From assembly GCF_022448905.1 (NCBI RefSeq), contig NZ_JAKVCW010000002.1, positions 124,001-188,000 on the forward strand: 64,000 nucleotides of DNA, in the 5' to 3' direction. Below, piece after piece: positions 43,598-51,736 of the stretch. The notes under the pieces are model-generated. The model saw nothing but the letters and a program-made list of their open reading frames with translations. It was not told where the DNA came from and ran no database searches. Within the stretch, counting starts at the first letter, position 1; each line of letters starts with the position of its first letter. Both the position numbers and the translations under genes were made by a program. The stretch is from Shimia sp. Its GTDB lineage: Bacteria; Pseudomonadota; Alphaproteobacteria; Rhodobacterales; Rhodobacteraceae.

Positions 43598-44511
43598 GCG
43601 GCCGCCGGGTTGACCTCGTAAGCCTTCAACTGCTGCCAAAACGCCTCCTGCGCCTCGGTCACATCCTCGGTCTTGCGCACCGCACAGATATTCCATGTGA
43701 TCGGCGCGCGGGTGGGCACTTCCTTAAGCCGCCCCAGCGCGCGCATCTCTTCAAACGTTTCTGCCACCGCGCCAACAACAAACCCATCCTCCGCCGCCAA
43801 CTGCGCCAGAAAGTGGTAGTCGTCGCTCTCCACTTGCGGCAGGGCTTTCACTATCGCGTCCGCCTCGGCGTCCCCGCCAAGCGCCTTGATCAGGGTTGCG
43901 CGCCAGTGTTTGTGCAAATGCGGCGAGGCAAACGGGTAAGAAAACATCTGCTTAAGCGTAACCACGCCCAGGTCATGGATCGGATGCTCAGGCCGCGCCA
44001 CAAACATCACCGGACGTTTGGCAATCATCATGATCTCCACATTGTCCGCTTCCGGCGTATGGGTCAGATCGCCAATGAACATGTCGATCTCCCCCGCCTG
44101 CATCCGCTCCAGCGGCGCAATCCGCGCGCTCACATCCAGTTGGAACCGCAAATTCGGATGCGCCTTCATCACCTCCCGCAGCACCGGCTGGATCAACGCC
44201 CGCGGCACCAACGGCCCGCAACCAACCCGCAGCTGCCGCCCCTCGCCAGAGCGCAACAACTCCAGCTGGCGTGAAAACAGGCCCAATTCCTGCTCCAGCT
44301 TACGCGCCAGCGGCAAAAACTCCTGACCTGCACGGGTCAATCGACAGTTGTTGCGACCACGGTGAAACAACACCATTCCCGCCTGTTCTTCCGCCTGCTG
44401 AATGTAACGCGTCAGGGACGCATTGGAGACCCCCATCCGTCGTGCAGCCTCCTGAAAACTATTGGTTTCTGCCAAATGGAAAAACGCTTCCAGCGACGTT
44501 TCAGTGAGCAT
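43594..44511 (-). CDS. LysR-family transcriptional regulator
   Basis: 305 residues from the ATG at 44511 (MLTETSLEAFFHLAETNSFQEAARRMGVSNASLTRYIQQAEEQ), which starts the usual LysR helix-turn-helix. An upstream in-frame start would add 13 residues. The C-terminal effector domain covers about residues 85-295 (LRVGCGPLVPRALIQPVLREV...). It is divergent from the arylsulfatase gene with about 148 bp between, so it probably controls that gene. The effector is unknown. Confidence 0.88.
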   Translation of the reverse strand: MLTETSLEAFFHLAETNSFQEAARRMGVSNASLTRYIQQAEEQAGMVLFHRGRNNCRLTRAGQEFLPLARKLEQELGLFSRQLELLRSGEGRQLRVGCGPLVPRALIQPVLREVMKAHPNLRFQLDVSARIAPLERMQAGEIDMFIGDLTHTPEADNVEIMMIAKRPVMFVARPEHPIHDLGVVTLKQMFSYPFASPHLHKHWRATLIKALGGDAEADAIVKALPQVESDDYHFLAQLAAEDGFVVGAVAETFEEMRALGRLKEVPTRAPITWNICAVRKTEDVTEAQEAFWQQLKAYEVNPAAA

Positions 44512-44659
44512 GCCTAGCCTCAATTTCAATTCTTGCAGCCAAACTTTCAAATCCTGAAACCATTATAAACCTCCGTTGCCACATCTCTGCGCACAACCTT
44601 ACTTTGCAGCAGGTAACTGGACCTGTTTGAAAACGCGCAAGTATTTAGGATGTGATTTC

Positions 44660-46237
44660 GTGTCAAAACTCCCTGCAATGATGGTGTCGATGACGACAAC
44701 CATCGCGGCACTGGGCTTCGCCGCTCAAGGCGCCCTCGCCGAAACCGAGCAACCCAATATTCTGGTGATCATGGCCGATGACGTCGGTTGGGCCAGCCTC
44801 GGCAGCTACCATCAAGGTGTGAAAAGCATCGAGACACCCAACCTCGACCAACTCGCCGCCGAAGGCGCGCGCTTCACCGATTACTACGCCCAACCCAGCT
44901 GCACCGCAGGCCGCTCGGCCTTCATCACCGGGCAGTTTCCGGTCCGCACCGGCATGCACACCGTGGGCTTGCCCGGCGATCCCGTTGGCTTAAACGAAAA
45001 CGATCCAACTCTGGCCAACATGCTCAAGGGGCTGGGCTACACCACCGGCCAATTTGGCAAAAACCACCTTGGCGACCTGAACCAATTCCTGCCAACCAAC
45101 AAAGGCTTTGATGAGTATTGGGGCTGGCTCTACCACCTCAACGCCATGGAATACACCACCGACCCGGATTGGCCGGATGATCCCGAATTCAACAACCAAT
45201 TTGGCCCCCGCAACATCATTCACAGCTACGCCACCGACACCATGGACGAGACCGTCGATCCACGCTGGGGATTGGTCGGCAAGCAACGCATCGAAGACGA
45301 CGGCGCCGCCCCGCCCGAACGTCAGAAAACTCTGGACGACGAAGTCACCACTTACACCCTGGACTTCATCGACCGCGCCGTGGACGCAGATACGCCTTTC
45401 TTTGTTTGGATGGCCCCTGCCCGCGCCCACGTCTGGACTCACCTGAGTCCGGAATATGAAGCCATGCTCGGGGATGGGCGTGGGCTTCAAGACGTGGTCA
45501 TGAAGGAACTGGACGACAACGTCGGCAAAGTGCTCGCGCATCTTGATGACCGCGGGATCAGCGACAACACCATCGTGTTGTTCACCTCTGACAACGGCCC
45601 GGAAACCATGACTTGGCCGGATGGCGGCACCACGCCGTTCCATGGCGAGAAAGGCACCACCTGGGAAGGCGGCTTCCGCGTGCCAGCCGTGGTGCGCTGG
45701 CCCGGCCAGATTGCCGAAGGTCAGGTGCTCAACGGCATCTTTGACGCCATGGACTGGATGCCCACCCTGGTTGCCGCCGCTGGCGGACCAGAGGACCTGC
45801 CCGCAGCCATGCTGGAAGGCCATGAAGGCTACAAGGTGCATTTGGACGGCTACAATCAGCTCTCCTATCTGCGCGGCGAAACAGGCAGCAACCGCAAGGA
45901 AATCATCTACTATGAAGGCACCGATCTTCAGGCCGTGCGCTACAACGACTGGAAAGCCCATTTTGTGATCCAGGAAAAAGGCTGGGCCGGCCCTAAAGAA
46001 GAGCTCAACGCCCCGTTGCTCTTCAACCTGCGGCGCGATCCGTATGAGAAAGCGGCGGAGGAATCCGGCATGTACACCCGCTGGATGGGCAACAAGATGT
46101 GGGCCTTTGGCCCGGCAGCCCGCCTCGTGCAAAAGCACCTGTCCACCTTTGCGGACTTCCCGCCACGCGGCAAAGCCGTCGGCAACGAGGATCACGTGCA
46201 AGAACAGGTCTCAACGGAAGGTGGCATGTCCCAGTAG
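44660..46237 (+). CDS. Exported arylsulfatase
   Basis: 525 residues from a GTG at 44660, 9 bases after AGGA. It has a signal peptide (MTTTIAALGFAAQGALA). The sulfatase fold is clear: NILVIMADDVGWASLGSY (metal Asp pair), the modification motif CTAGR (Cys81 in AQPSCTAGRSAFITGQ) and LFTSDNGPETMTWPDG near the second metal site. Cys would be converted to formylglycine. Ala in place of the common Pro (CxAxR) occurs in active sulfatases. It removes sulfate esters in the periplasm, possibly from algal polysaccharides. No formylglycine-generating enzyme gene is in the window. Confidence 0.9.
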   Translation: MSKLPAMMVSMTTTIAALGFAAQGALAETEQPNILVIMADDVGWASLGSYHQGVKSIETPNLDQLAAEGARFTDYYAQPSCTAGRSAFITGQFPVRTGMHTVGLPGDPVGLNENDPTLANMLKGLGYTTGQFGKNHLGDLNQFLPTNKGFDEYWGWLYHLNAMEYTTDPDWPDDPEFNNQFGPRNIIHSYATDTMDETVDPRWGLVGKQRIEDDGAAPPERQKTLDDEVTTYTLDFIDRAVDADTPFFVWMAPARAHVWTHLSPEYEAMLGDGRGLQDVVMKELDDNVGKVLAHLDDRGISDNTIVLFTSDNGPETMTWPDGGTTPFHGEKGTTWEGGFRVPAVVRWPGQIAEGQVLNGIFDAMDWMPTLVAAAGGPEDLPAAMLEGHEGYKVHLDGYNQLSYLRGETGSNRKEIIYYEGTDLQAVRYNDWKAHFVIQEKGWAGPKEELNAPLLFNLRRDPYEKAAEESGMYTRWMGNKMWAFGPAARLVQKHLSTFADFPPRGKAVGNEDHVQEQVSTEGGMSQ

Positions 46238-46280
46238 AGGCACCTCGGGACACCCTCTCCCGCCTCCACTTTGCCATCCC

Positions 46281-46311
46281 AAAGGCGCAGCCCCTCGGCT
46301 GCGCCTTTTTT
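46281..46311 (+). terminator. Intrinsic terminator after the arylsulfatase gene
   Basis: A perfect 12-bp stem AAAGGCGCAGCC/GGCTGCGCCTTT has a 4-base loop and is followed by TTT. Confidence 0.88.
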
Positions 46312-46358
46312 CGTTTACCAGCCACACCCTGACAATCCGCCTTGCTGCCTGCCAACTA

Positions 46359-46382
46359 TACGTTATAATATAACATAACGTA
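46359..46382. promoter_or_regulatory. Zur-box-like palindrome A
   Basis: TACGTTAT (46359-46366) and ATAACGTA (46375-46382) are perfect arms around AATATAAC. Within it lies the 13-bp palindrome GTTATAATATAAC (46362-46374). The other strand reads GTTATGTTATA, the same as box B before zinT. The pattern fits the alphaproteobacterial Zur consensus. It lies 241 bp upstream of the FAD oxidoreductase gene. Confidence 0.7.
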
Positions 46383-46623
46383 GTCAGCGAAGCGTCTCTC
46401 TCTCCTGAAAGTAGACCGGCCCCACTCCAATGGTGCGGCTCAGCCCCGCAAAACACCCCAACACCTGCGTCTCCTTTCTGGAAAGGCGCCCCCAATAGGA
46501 TGTCTGCCCGATGCACTCCGGCACTTTGACCGCAAGCAGCTTCTGCTGCACCGGCCGCCAAACTCAATATTCGCCCATAGTTTTCTCTCCAAAACCGTCT
46601 CCTACACTCGGGGCGCTAAGACG
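46383..46623. other. Leader region between Zur box A and the oxidoreductase gene
   Basis: About 240 bp with no confident gene. On the minus strand an open frame (about 46388-46555) with coding-like third positions encodes roughly 54-58 residues (WRPVQQKLLAVKVPECIGQT... region). It has a stop codon just after its only nearby ATG. On the plus strand there are two tiny frames (22 and 9 codons). It could be a long 5' leader, a decayed gene or a small-protein gene. Confidence 0.35.
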
Positions 46624-47763
46624 ATGATCTGTAAAGACAACATCCACTTTCCCGACCATATGCGCGTTGCGATTATTGGCGCAGGCCCGGCTGGCCTTGG
46701 CGTTGCCCGCGTACTGCGAGACCTCGCTATCCCCGACGTCTGGGTGCTGGAACGCGGGAAGGTCGGCCAGAGCTTTCTCAATTGGCCATCCGGCACCAAG
46801 CTTTTGACACCGTCTTTTGCGGGCAACGTCTTTGGCATGACAGACCTCAACGCCATCAGCTTTGACAGTTCCCCAGGATGGTCTCTGCGGCGCGAACACC
46901 CTGATGGATTGGCTTACGCGCAATACTTGGAACATGCCGCTGTCGCCTTTGGCATCAATGTTCAATGCGGCGTCGAAGCACAATCCATTTTGCCGGAAGG
47001 CGAAGGGTTTGCGCTGGTTACCAATCACGGTCAGTTTACCGCTGATTTTGTCATCTGGGCCTGCGGACAATTTAGTGCCCCCTCTGACGGCGATCTACCA
47101 GGCGCAGAATTGGCGATACACTACGGACAGGTACGCAACTGGCAAGACGTCCCTGGCGAAGAGGTCTTTATTATTGGTGGGTACGAAAGCGGAATAGATG
47201 CGGCGATCGGTTTGGCCCGCGCAGGCAAACACCCGATCGTGCTGGATTCGGGCGCGCCGTGGCTGGGTGAGGACAAAGATCCAAGCAAGAGCCTCTCCCC
47301 ATACACACTGCAGCGGATTGATGAAGCCCGCGAAACCGCGCCCATCACGCTCATACCGGATGCTGAAATCATCGCTCTGGACCAAGAACAAGACGGCATC
47401 CACATCCTTGCCGCGGACGGGCGAAGCTGGCTGTCCACCAACACGCCAATCCTTGCAACCGGTTTTGGCAGCGGCACAGCGCCGGTTTCAGAATACTTCG
47501 ACTATGATGACAACGGGTCTCCGCTCTTGTCTTCACAGGACGAGTCCGCAGTCTTCCCCGGCCTCTTCCTTGTCGGCCCAGAAGTCTCCCACAACGGCCA
47601 TCTCTTCTGTTTCATTTACAAGTTTCGCCAGCGTTTTGCAGTGGTCGCGCGCGCCATCGCAGCCCGCATGGGTGTGGATACCTCACCTCTCGAAATTTAC
47701 TACGAAAACAACATGTTCCTCGACGACCTTTCCTGTTGCGACGACGACATGTGCCTTTGCTGA
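46624..47763 (+). CDS. NAD(P)/FAD-dependent oxidoreductase with Cys-rich C-terminal tail
   Basis: 379 residues. The FAD-binding Rossmann motif is RVAIIGAGPAGLGVARVL (about residues 14-31). A second nucleotide motif is IIGGYESGIDAAIGLARAGKH (about 181), as in flavin monooxygenase and YpdA-like reductases, and ILATGFGSGT follows. The last 20 residues end SCCDDDMCLC, four cysteines in ten residues, which looks like a metal or redox site. The ATG at 46624 is preferred to one at 46660. It is followed 34 bp later by an ACR3/BASS-type transporter, downstream of a Zur-like box. The substrate is unknown. Confidence 0.82.
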   Translation: MICKDNIHFPDHMRVAIIGAGPAGLGVARVLRDLAIPDVWVLERGKVGQSFLNWPSGTKLLTPSFAGNVFGMTDLNAISFDSSPGWSLRREHPDGLAYAQYLEHAAVAFGINVQCGVEAQSILPEGEGFALVTNHGQFTADFVIWACGQFSAPSDGDLPGAELAIHYGQVRNWQDVPGEEVFIIGGYESGIDAAIGLARAGKHPIVLDSGAPWLGEDKDPSKSLSPYTLQRIDEARETAPITLIPDAEIIALDQEQDGIHILAADGRSWLSTNTPILATGFGSGTAPVSEYFDYDDNGSPLLSSQDESAVFPGLFLVGPEVSHNGHLFCFIYKFRQRFAVVARAIAARMGVDTSPLEIYYENNMFLDDLSCCDDDMCLC

Positions 47764-47797
47764 CACCTCCAAATCTCAAAGAAAGTGATCTCGCTCC

Positions 47798-48823
47798 ATG
47801 ACCGCTGAACACATTGTGCCACAGCCCCCCGATGCCCCCAACACCACTGAACCCGGCTTGGCGGGGGGTGGCGTTGCCGCCCTGTTATTGGGAGCCATGC
47901 TCGCCGGGGCATCGATGGGACTTTTGTCCCCGACCACAGGCGACACGGCCTCAAACTGGATTGACCCAACGCTGCTCCTTATGATCTCGCTTTTGCTATT
48001 CGAACTGCGCCCCAAGTCCATTGTCCAAGGCTTTGGCAACCTACGTTTCCTCGGTCTCACTTGGGTGGCCAACTTCCTGATTATCCCATTCATCGGCTTT
48101 GGCATTGCGTCCCTGTTTCTGTCAGGCCAGCCACTTTTGTTCACGGGGCTGGTTATCTACTTCATGTCTCCTTGCACCGACTGGTTTCTTGGCTTCACAC
48201 GAATGGCGCGTGGCGACACCGCATTGGGCACAGCCCTCATTCCAATCAATATGCTCACACAGATCCTGCTTTTCCCGGTCTGGCTTTGGCTGTTCACGCG
48301 CCACACAGGTCTTGTCGATTTCGCATCCATCACTGGCACGTTGGCCGAGTGGTTTGTTGTTCCGCTGATCGCCGCGCAAGTGCTCCGGTTCGCGCTCGAC
48401 AAACTACTTCCGGACGCCAGCTTTCAATTTGTCGTGCGCTGGGTCGGCCACATTGTGCCAGTGGTGATCGCTGCGCTGATCCTGCAAATCTTTGCGGCCA
48501 ACATCGGCGTCATTGCCGCGCATGCCGATGCCTTCGCCACAATTCTACTCGCGATTTTCCTGTTCTTCGTGGCCACATTCATCCTAGGGGAGTTGCTCTC
48601 AAAATTCGCAGGTCTGGATCATCCAAAACACGCGCTCCTGTCGATGACCACCGCCGCGCGGAATGCCCCCATGATGCTGGCGATTACGGCCGTCGCAATT
48701 CCGGACCAGCCATTAATCTTGGCCGCCCTTGTGATTGGCATGTTGATCGAATTCCCCCACCTCACCGCGCTGAAACAAATCCTGCTGCGCCAAGCCGGCC
48801 AACAAGCGGTTGTCGCTTCCTAA
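47798..48823 (+). CDS. ACR3/bile acid:sodium symporter-type membrane transporter
   Basis: 341 residues with a hydrophilic N terminus (about 25 residues) and about ten hydrophobic helices. MISLLLFELRPKSIVQGF and FMSPCTDWFLGFTRMARGDTALGTALIPINMLTQILLFPVWLWLF resemble proteins annotated as arsenic resistance (ACR3-like) within the BASS superfamily. The conserved Cys in the PCTDW motif aligns with the functional Cys region of ACR3. It shares a transcription unit with the FAD oxidoreductase. No arsR or arsC is nearby, and the Zur-like box argues for a metal-limitation role instead. A terminator follows. Confidence 0.8.
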   Translation: MTAEHIVPQPPDAPNTTEPGLAGGGVAALLLGAMLAGASMGLLSPTTGDTASNWIDPTLLLMISLLLFELRPKSIVQGFGNLRFLGLTWVANFLIIPFIGFGIASLFLSGQPLLFTGLVIYFMSPCTDWFLGFTRMARGDTALGTALIPINMLTQILLFPVWLWLFTRHTGLVDFASITGTLAEWFVVPLIAAQVLRFALDKLLPDASFQFVVRWVGHIVPVVIAALILQIFAANIGVIAAHADAFATILLAIFLFFVATFILGELLSKFAGLDHPKHALLSMTTAARNAPMMLAITAVAIPDQPLILAALVIGMLIEFPHLTALKQILLRQAGQQAVVAS

Positions 48824-48897
48824 GCCGCAATCCCGACAACATTAATCGGAGATAGGAGCAGATCCCAAGACGATCCTCGCCTTGCTGCTCCTAGGGA

Positions 48898-48930
48898 CAA
48901 AGGCGCAGCCTACCACTGCGCCTTTGTTCT
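48898..48930 (+). terminator. Intrinsic terminator between the transporter and zinT
   Basis: An 11-bp stem CAAAGGCGCAG/CTGCGCCTTTG has a 7-base loop and is followed by TTCTC. Another stem, AGGAGCAG...CTGCTCCT, precedes it. Confidence 0.78.
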
Positions 48931-48986
48931 CAAATCACTCCAAAGAATATTGAACACACCAAAATCACACGTTAAAGGGCCCATAT

Positions 48987-49001
48987 GTTATGTTATAACA
49001 T
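48987..49001. promoter_or_regulatory. Zur-box-like palindrome B upstream of zinT
   Basis: GTTATGTTATAAC (48987-48999) overlaps the perfect 12-bp palindrome ATGTTATAACAT (48990-49001). It lies 27 bp before the zinT ATG, which carries a classical zinc-starvation function. The same GTTATGTTATA string occurs in box A. Confidence 0.8.
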
Positions 49002-49028
49002 GATTCCTGAGTGAAAATTGGACACCCT

Positions 49029-49694
49029 ATGCAACACACTGCTTTCAAACATCTCACCGCCCTCTCCATTGGCGCGCTGATCGCATTTTCATCCCAGGCA
49101 GTGGCACAATCCGCCACAACCGACACCAAAGAGCACAAGCACTCCCATGCCCACGATCACAAAAAGGCTGAGCCAAAACTGATCGACGAGTCCAAGGTGC
49201 AAGCCCGCGCCTTGACCGATTGGGAAAACGACTGGCAATCCGTCTACCCCTTCTTGCAGGACGGCACCCTTGATCCCGTGCTGGAACACAAAGCCAAAAG
49301 CGGCAAAAAAACCGCCGAGGAGTACCGCGCCTACTATGAAACGGGTTTCAAAACCGATGTCGACCGCATCCAGATCGCAGGCGACACCGTTGCCTTCTTC
49401 AAAGACGGCAAACCGGTGCAAGGCACTTATCAAGCGGACGGCTATGAAATCCTGACCTACAAATCCGGCAATCAAGGCATCCGCTTCGTTTATGAAAAAT
49501 CCGGTGGCGACGCCGCCGCACCGCAGTACATTCAGTTCAGCGACCACGAAATGGTGCCCACCAAGGTGGACCATTACCACCTCTATTGGGGCGAAGACCG
49601 CGCCGCCCTGCTGGAAGAAGTCACCAACTGGCCCACCTATTTCCCTGCCGCTTGGAGCGGCGCGGACATCGTAGAAAACATGACCAGCCACTGA
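49029..49694 (+). CDS. zinT: Periplasmic zinc-binding protein ZinT
   Basis: 221 residues from the ATG at 49029 (an in-frame GTG 18 bases upstream lacks a ribosome site). A signal peptide (LTALSIGALIAFSSQAVAQ) is followed by a His-rich linker, KEHKHSHAHDHKK. The ZinT/YodA lipocalin-like domain follows: LTDWENDWQSVYPFLQDGTLD, EYRAYYETGFKTDVDRI and KVDHYHLYWGEDRAALL, with the His ligands in DHYHLYWG. It binds zinc in the periplasm and hands it to ZnuA under zinc starvation. A Zur-like box lies directly upstream, and znuABC are not in the window. Confidence 0.95.
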   Translation: MQHTAFKHLTALSIGALIAFSSQAVAQSATTDTKEHKHSHAHDHKKAEPKLIDESKVQARALTDWENDWQSVYPFLQDGTLDPVLEHKAKSGKKTAEEYRAYYETGFKTDVDRIQIAGDTVAFFKDGKPVQGTYQADGYEILTYKSGNQGIRFVYEKSGGDAAAPQYIQFSDHEMVPTKVDHYHLYWGEDRAALLEEVTNWPTYFPAAWSGADIVENMTSH

Positions 49695-49722
49695 CTGGAT
49701 TAGTCCGCCCCCATATAAAAAT

Positions 49723-49748
49723 GGCCCCCACCATCGCTGGTGGGGGCC
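49723..49748. terminator. Bidirectional terminator between zinT and the alanine symporter
   Basis: A perfect 10-bp stem GGCCCCCACC/GGTGGGGGCC has a 6-base loop and lies between two convergent genes. The A-run on its left acts as a T-tract for the minus strand. Confidence 0.8.
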
Positions 49749-49769
49749 ACTCTACAGGATCAAAGGTCC

Positions 49770-51272
49770 TTAGTGCTTAAACCGCTGGATCTCCCCGCTC
49801 TCAAGCTTTGCCACATAGGCCCGCATCTCGCGTTTCACCACGGGGGCCAGGAAATAAAGACCCAGAATGTTTGGCACACAGATCAGGAACACCAGCGCAT
49901 CCGAGATATCCAGGATCGGACCCAGCTGCACAACACAGCCCAAAGCCACAAATGCGCAGAAGATCAGCTTGTAGACTGTCTGCAGTGTCTGATCTTCGCC
50001 AAACAGGTAGGTCCATCCTTTAAGCCCATAGTAGGACCAGGAGATCATGGTTGAGAAGGCAAAGAGCAGTGCCCCAAACGCCAGAGGCACAGGGAACCAG
50101 CCAATCTGACGCTCAAACGCCGCTGAGGTCATCGCAACGCCAGTTGCCTCCCCCGCGAAGTTGGGATCAGCCACTTGGCTTGTGCCGATGACAAGCGCGG
50201 TGATGGTACAGATCACAATGGTGTCGATGAAGGGTTCCAGCAACGACACATAGCCTTCTGTCACCGGCTCATCGGTCCGCACAGCAGCGTGGGCAATCGA
50301 CGCGGACCCAATGCCCGCCTCGTTGGAGAACACCGCCCGCTGGAAGCCAATGATCAACGCGCCCAAGGCCCCGCCGGTCACGCCTTCACCGGTGAAAGCG
50401 CCGGAGAAAATGTTGCCAATCGCTGCCGGGATCGAGGTGAAATTCATCAGGATCACGATGATCGCAAACACGCAGTAGAAGATCGCCATAAACGGCACAA
50501 TCTTCTCAGTCACGCGGGCGATGGATTTGATCCCGCCAATGATGACGGCAAAAACAACCCCTGCAAGGATCAAGCCCACCAGCCAACCGTAGCCATCCAG
50601 CGCCCCACCGGCGACGGTGTTCAATTGCACGTAGGCCTGGTTGGATTGGAACATGTTCCCAATGCCCAGAGCGCCGATAAAAATACCGATGGCATAAAAC
50701 GTGCCCATGAACTTGCCAAAGCCCACCATGCCACGCTCTTCAAACCCTTTGGTCAGATAATACATCGGGCCACCCGACACAGACCCATCCGGGTTCTCAT
50801 TGCGGTATTTCACGCCAAGCGTACATTCGACAAACTTGGTGGACATGCCCAAAAAGCCCGCGACGATCAGCCAGAACGTCGCCCCGGCGCCGCCCACGGT
50901 CACCGCAACCGCGACCCCGCCAATGTTACCGATGCCCACTGTGCCGGACACCGCTGTGGCAAGCGCTTGGAAGTGCGACACTTCGCCAGCGCTGTTGGGG
51001 TCTGCGTAATCCCCCCGGACAAGCGCGATTGCGTGCTTGAACCCACGCAGATTGATGAAGCCCATATAGAAGGTGAAAAACACAGCCCCCACGACCAACC
51101 ACAGCACAACAAGCGGAAGATTGGCCCCGGCAACCGGGATCTTAAAAAACACGACTGAGCCAATAAACGAGGCAATCGGCGCGGTGAAATTGTTGATGGT
51201 TTCATCAATGCCAGCATAGGCTGGCCCAGCGATCGAAAGCGCTGCAAACAGAAAAAACAGGATGCGAGTCAT
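49770..51272 (-). CDS. Sodium:alanine/glycine symporter (AGCS family)
   Basis: 500 residues from the ATG at 51272, preceded by GGAGGAG at 4 bases. There are about eleven hydrophobic segments after an apparent signal-like start (MTRILFFLFAALSIAGPAYAG). Family marks: TAVSGTVGIGNIGGVAVAVTVGGAGATFW, KYRNENPDGSVSGGPMYYLTKG and RAVFSNEAGIGSASIAHAAVRTDEPVTEG. It imports alanine or glycine with Na+. It follows the uspA gene on the same strand with 29 bp between, so they are probably co-transcribed. Confidence 0.93.
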   Translation of the reverse strand: MTRILFFLFAALSIAGPAYAGIDETINNFTAPIASFIGSVVFFKIPVAGANLPLVVLWLVVGAVFFTFYMGFINLRGFKHAIALVRGDYADPNSAGEVSHFQALATAVSGTVGIGNIGGVAVAVTVGGAGATFWLIVAGFLGMSTKFVECTLGVKYRNENPDGSVSGGPMYYLTKGFEERGMVGFGKFMGTFYAIGIFIGALGIGNMFQSNQAYVQLNTVAGGALDGYGWLVGLILAGVVFAVIIGGIKSIARVTEKIVPFMAIFYCVFAIIVILMNFTSIPAAIGNIFSGAFTGEGVTGGALGALIIGFQRAVFSNEAGIGSASIAHAAVRTDEPVTEGYVSLLEPFIDTIVICTITALVIGTSQVADPNFAGEATGVAMTSAAFERQIGWFPVPLAFGALLFAFSTMISWSYYGLKGWTYLFGEDQTLQTVYKLIFCAFVALGCVVQLGPILDISDALVFLICVPNILGLYFLAPVVKREMRAYVAKLESGEIQRFKH

Positions 51273-51301
51273 AATGCTCCTCCGGACACTCAAATTCAAA
51301 A

Positions 51302-51736
51302 TCAAGGAACGACGACAACCGGCACAGGCGCGGTCTGGATCAGGTTGCCTGCGACGCTGCCAAACAGCAGCGACTTCAATCCGCTGTGGCCTCGGCGGCC
51401 GATTAAGATCTGAACCGCGCCGTATTCTTTGGCGATGGCAATCAAAGTTTCCGCGGGGTGTCCGTGACGTACAATCCCGGCGTACTCCAAACTTTCCCCG
51501 TCAAGCCTCTTTAGGGCGGGGGCGACAATCTCTGAGTTGGCGCGTTCAATTTCGGTTTCCCGACGTTTGTGGCGGGTCGCGTTCTCTTCAGCGGTGCTAA
51601 AGGAATACGGCGACCATTCAATCACATAGGCAACAACAACTTTGGCCCCACCCTGTTTCGCTCTGGCAATAGCATGGTCGAGCGCACGGTCAGACCCGTC
51701 ACTCCCATCCACCGCCAATAGTACAACATTTTCCAT
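51302..51736 (-). CDS. Universal stress protein (UspA family)
   Basis: 144 residues of one Usp domain. The start is VLLAVDGSDGSDRALDHAI. The ATP-binding C-terminal motif GRRGHSGLKSLLFGSVAGNLIQTAPVPVVVV fits the nucleotide-binding G-2X-G-9X-G(S/T) pattern. Usp proteins act under starvation or oxidative stress. This one may also report on transport, because it is upstream of an AGCS symporter in the same transcription unit, a pairing also seen for other transporters. Confidence 0.92.
   Translation of the reverse strand: MENVVLLAVDGSDGSDRALDHAIARAKQGGAKVVVAYVIEWSPYSFSTAEENATRHKRRETEIERANSEIVAPALKRLDGESLEYAGIVRHGHPAETLIAIAKEYGAVQILIGRRGHSGLKSLLFGSVAGNLIQTAPVPVVVVP

Noticed and set aside
44900-44920. 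Sulfatase motif CTAGR taken as an inactivated site
   Set aside because: Ala at the position of Pro is tolerated in active sulfatases (CxAxR), and the metal-site residues are present, so there is no reason to call the enzyme dead.
46211-46567. A 118-codon minus-strand frame over the sulfatase terminator and Zur-like box
   Set aside because: It crosses a strong terminator and a palindromic operator and has no protein-like features. A different minus-strand frame in part of this region is described separately as uncertain.
47798-48823. Arsenic-resistance assignment (acr3) for the BASS-type transporter
   Set aside because: No arsR, arsC or arsH is nearby, and the gene shares a unit with a flavoprotein behind a Zur-like box. 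The family name is kept but not the arsenic function.
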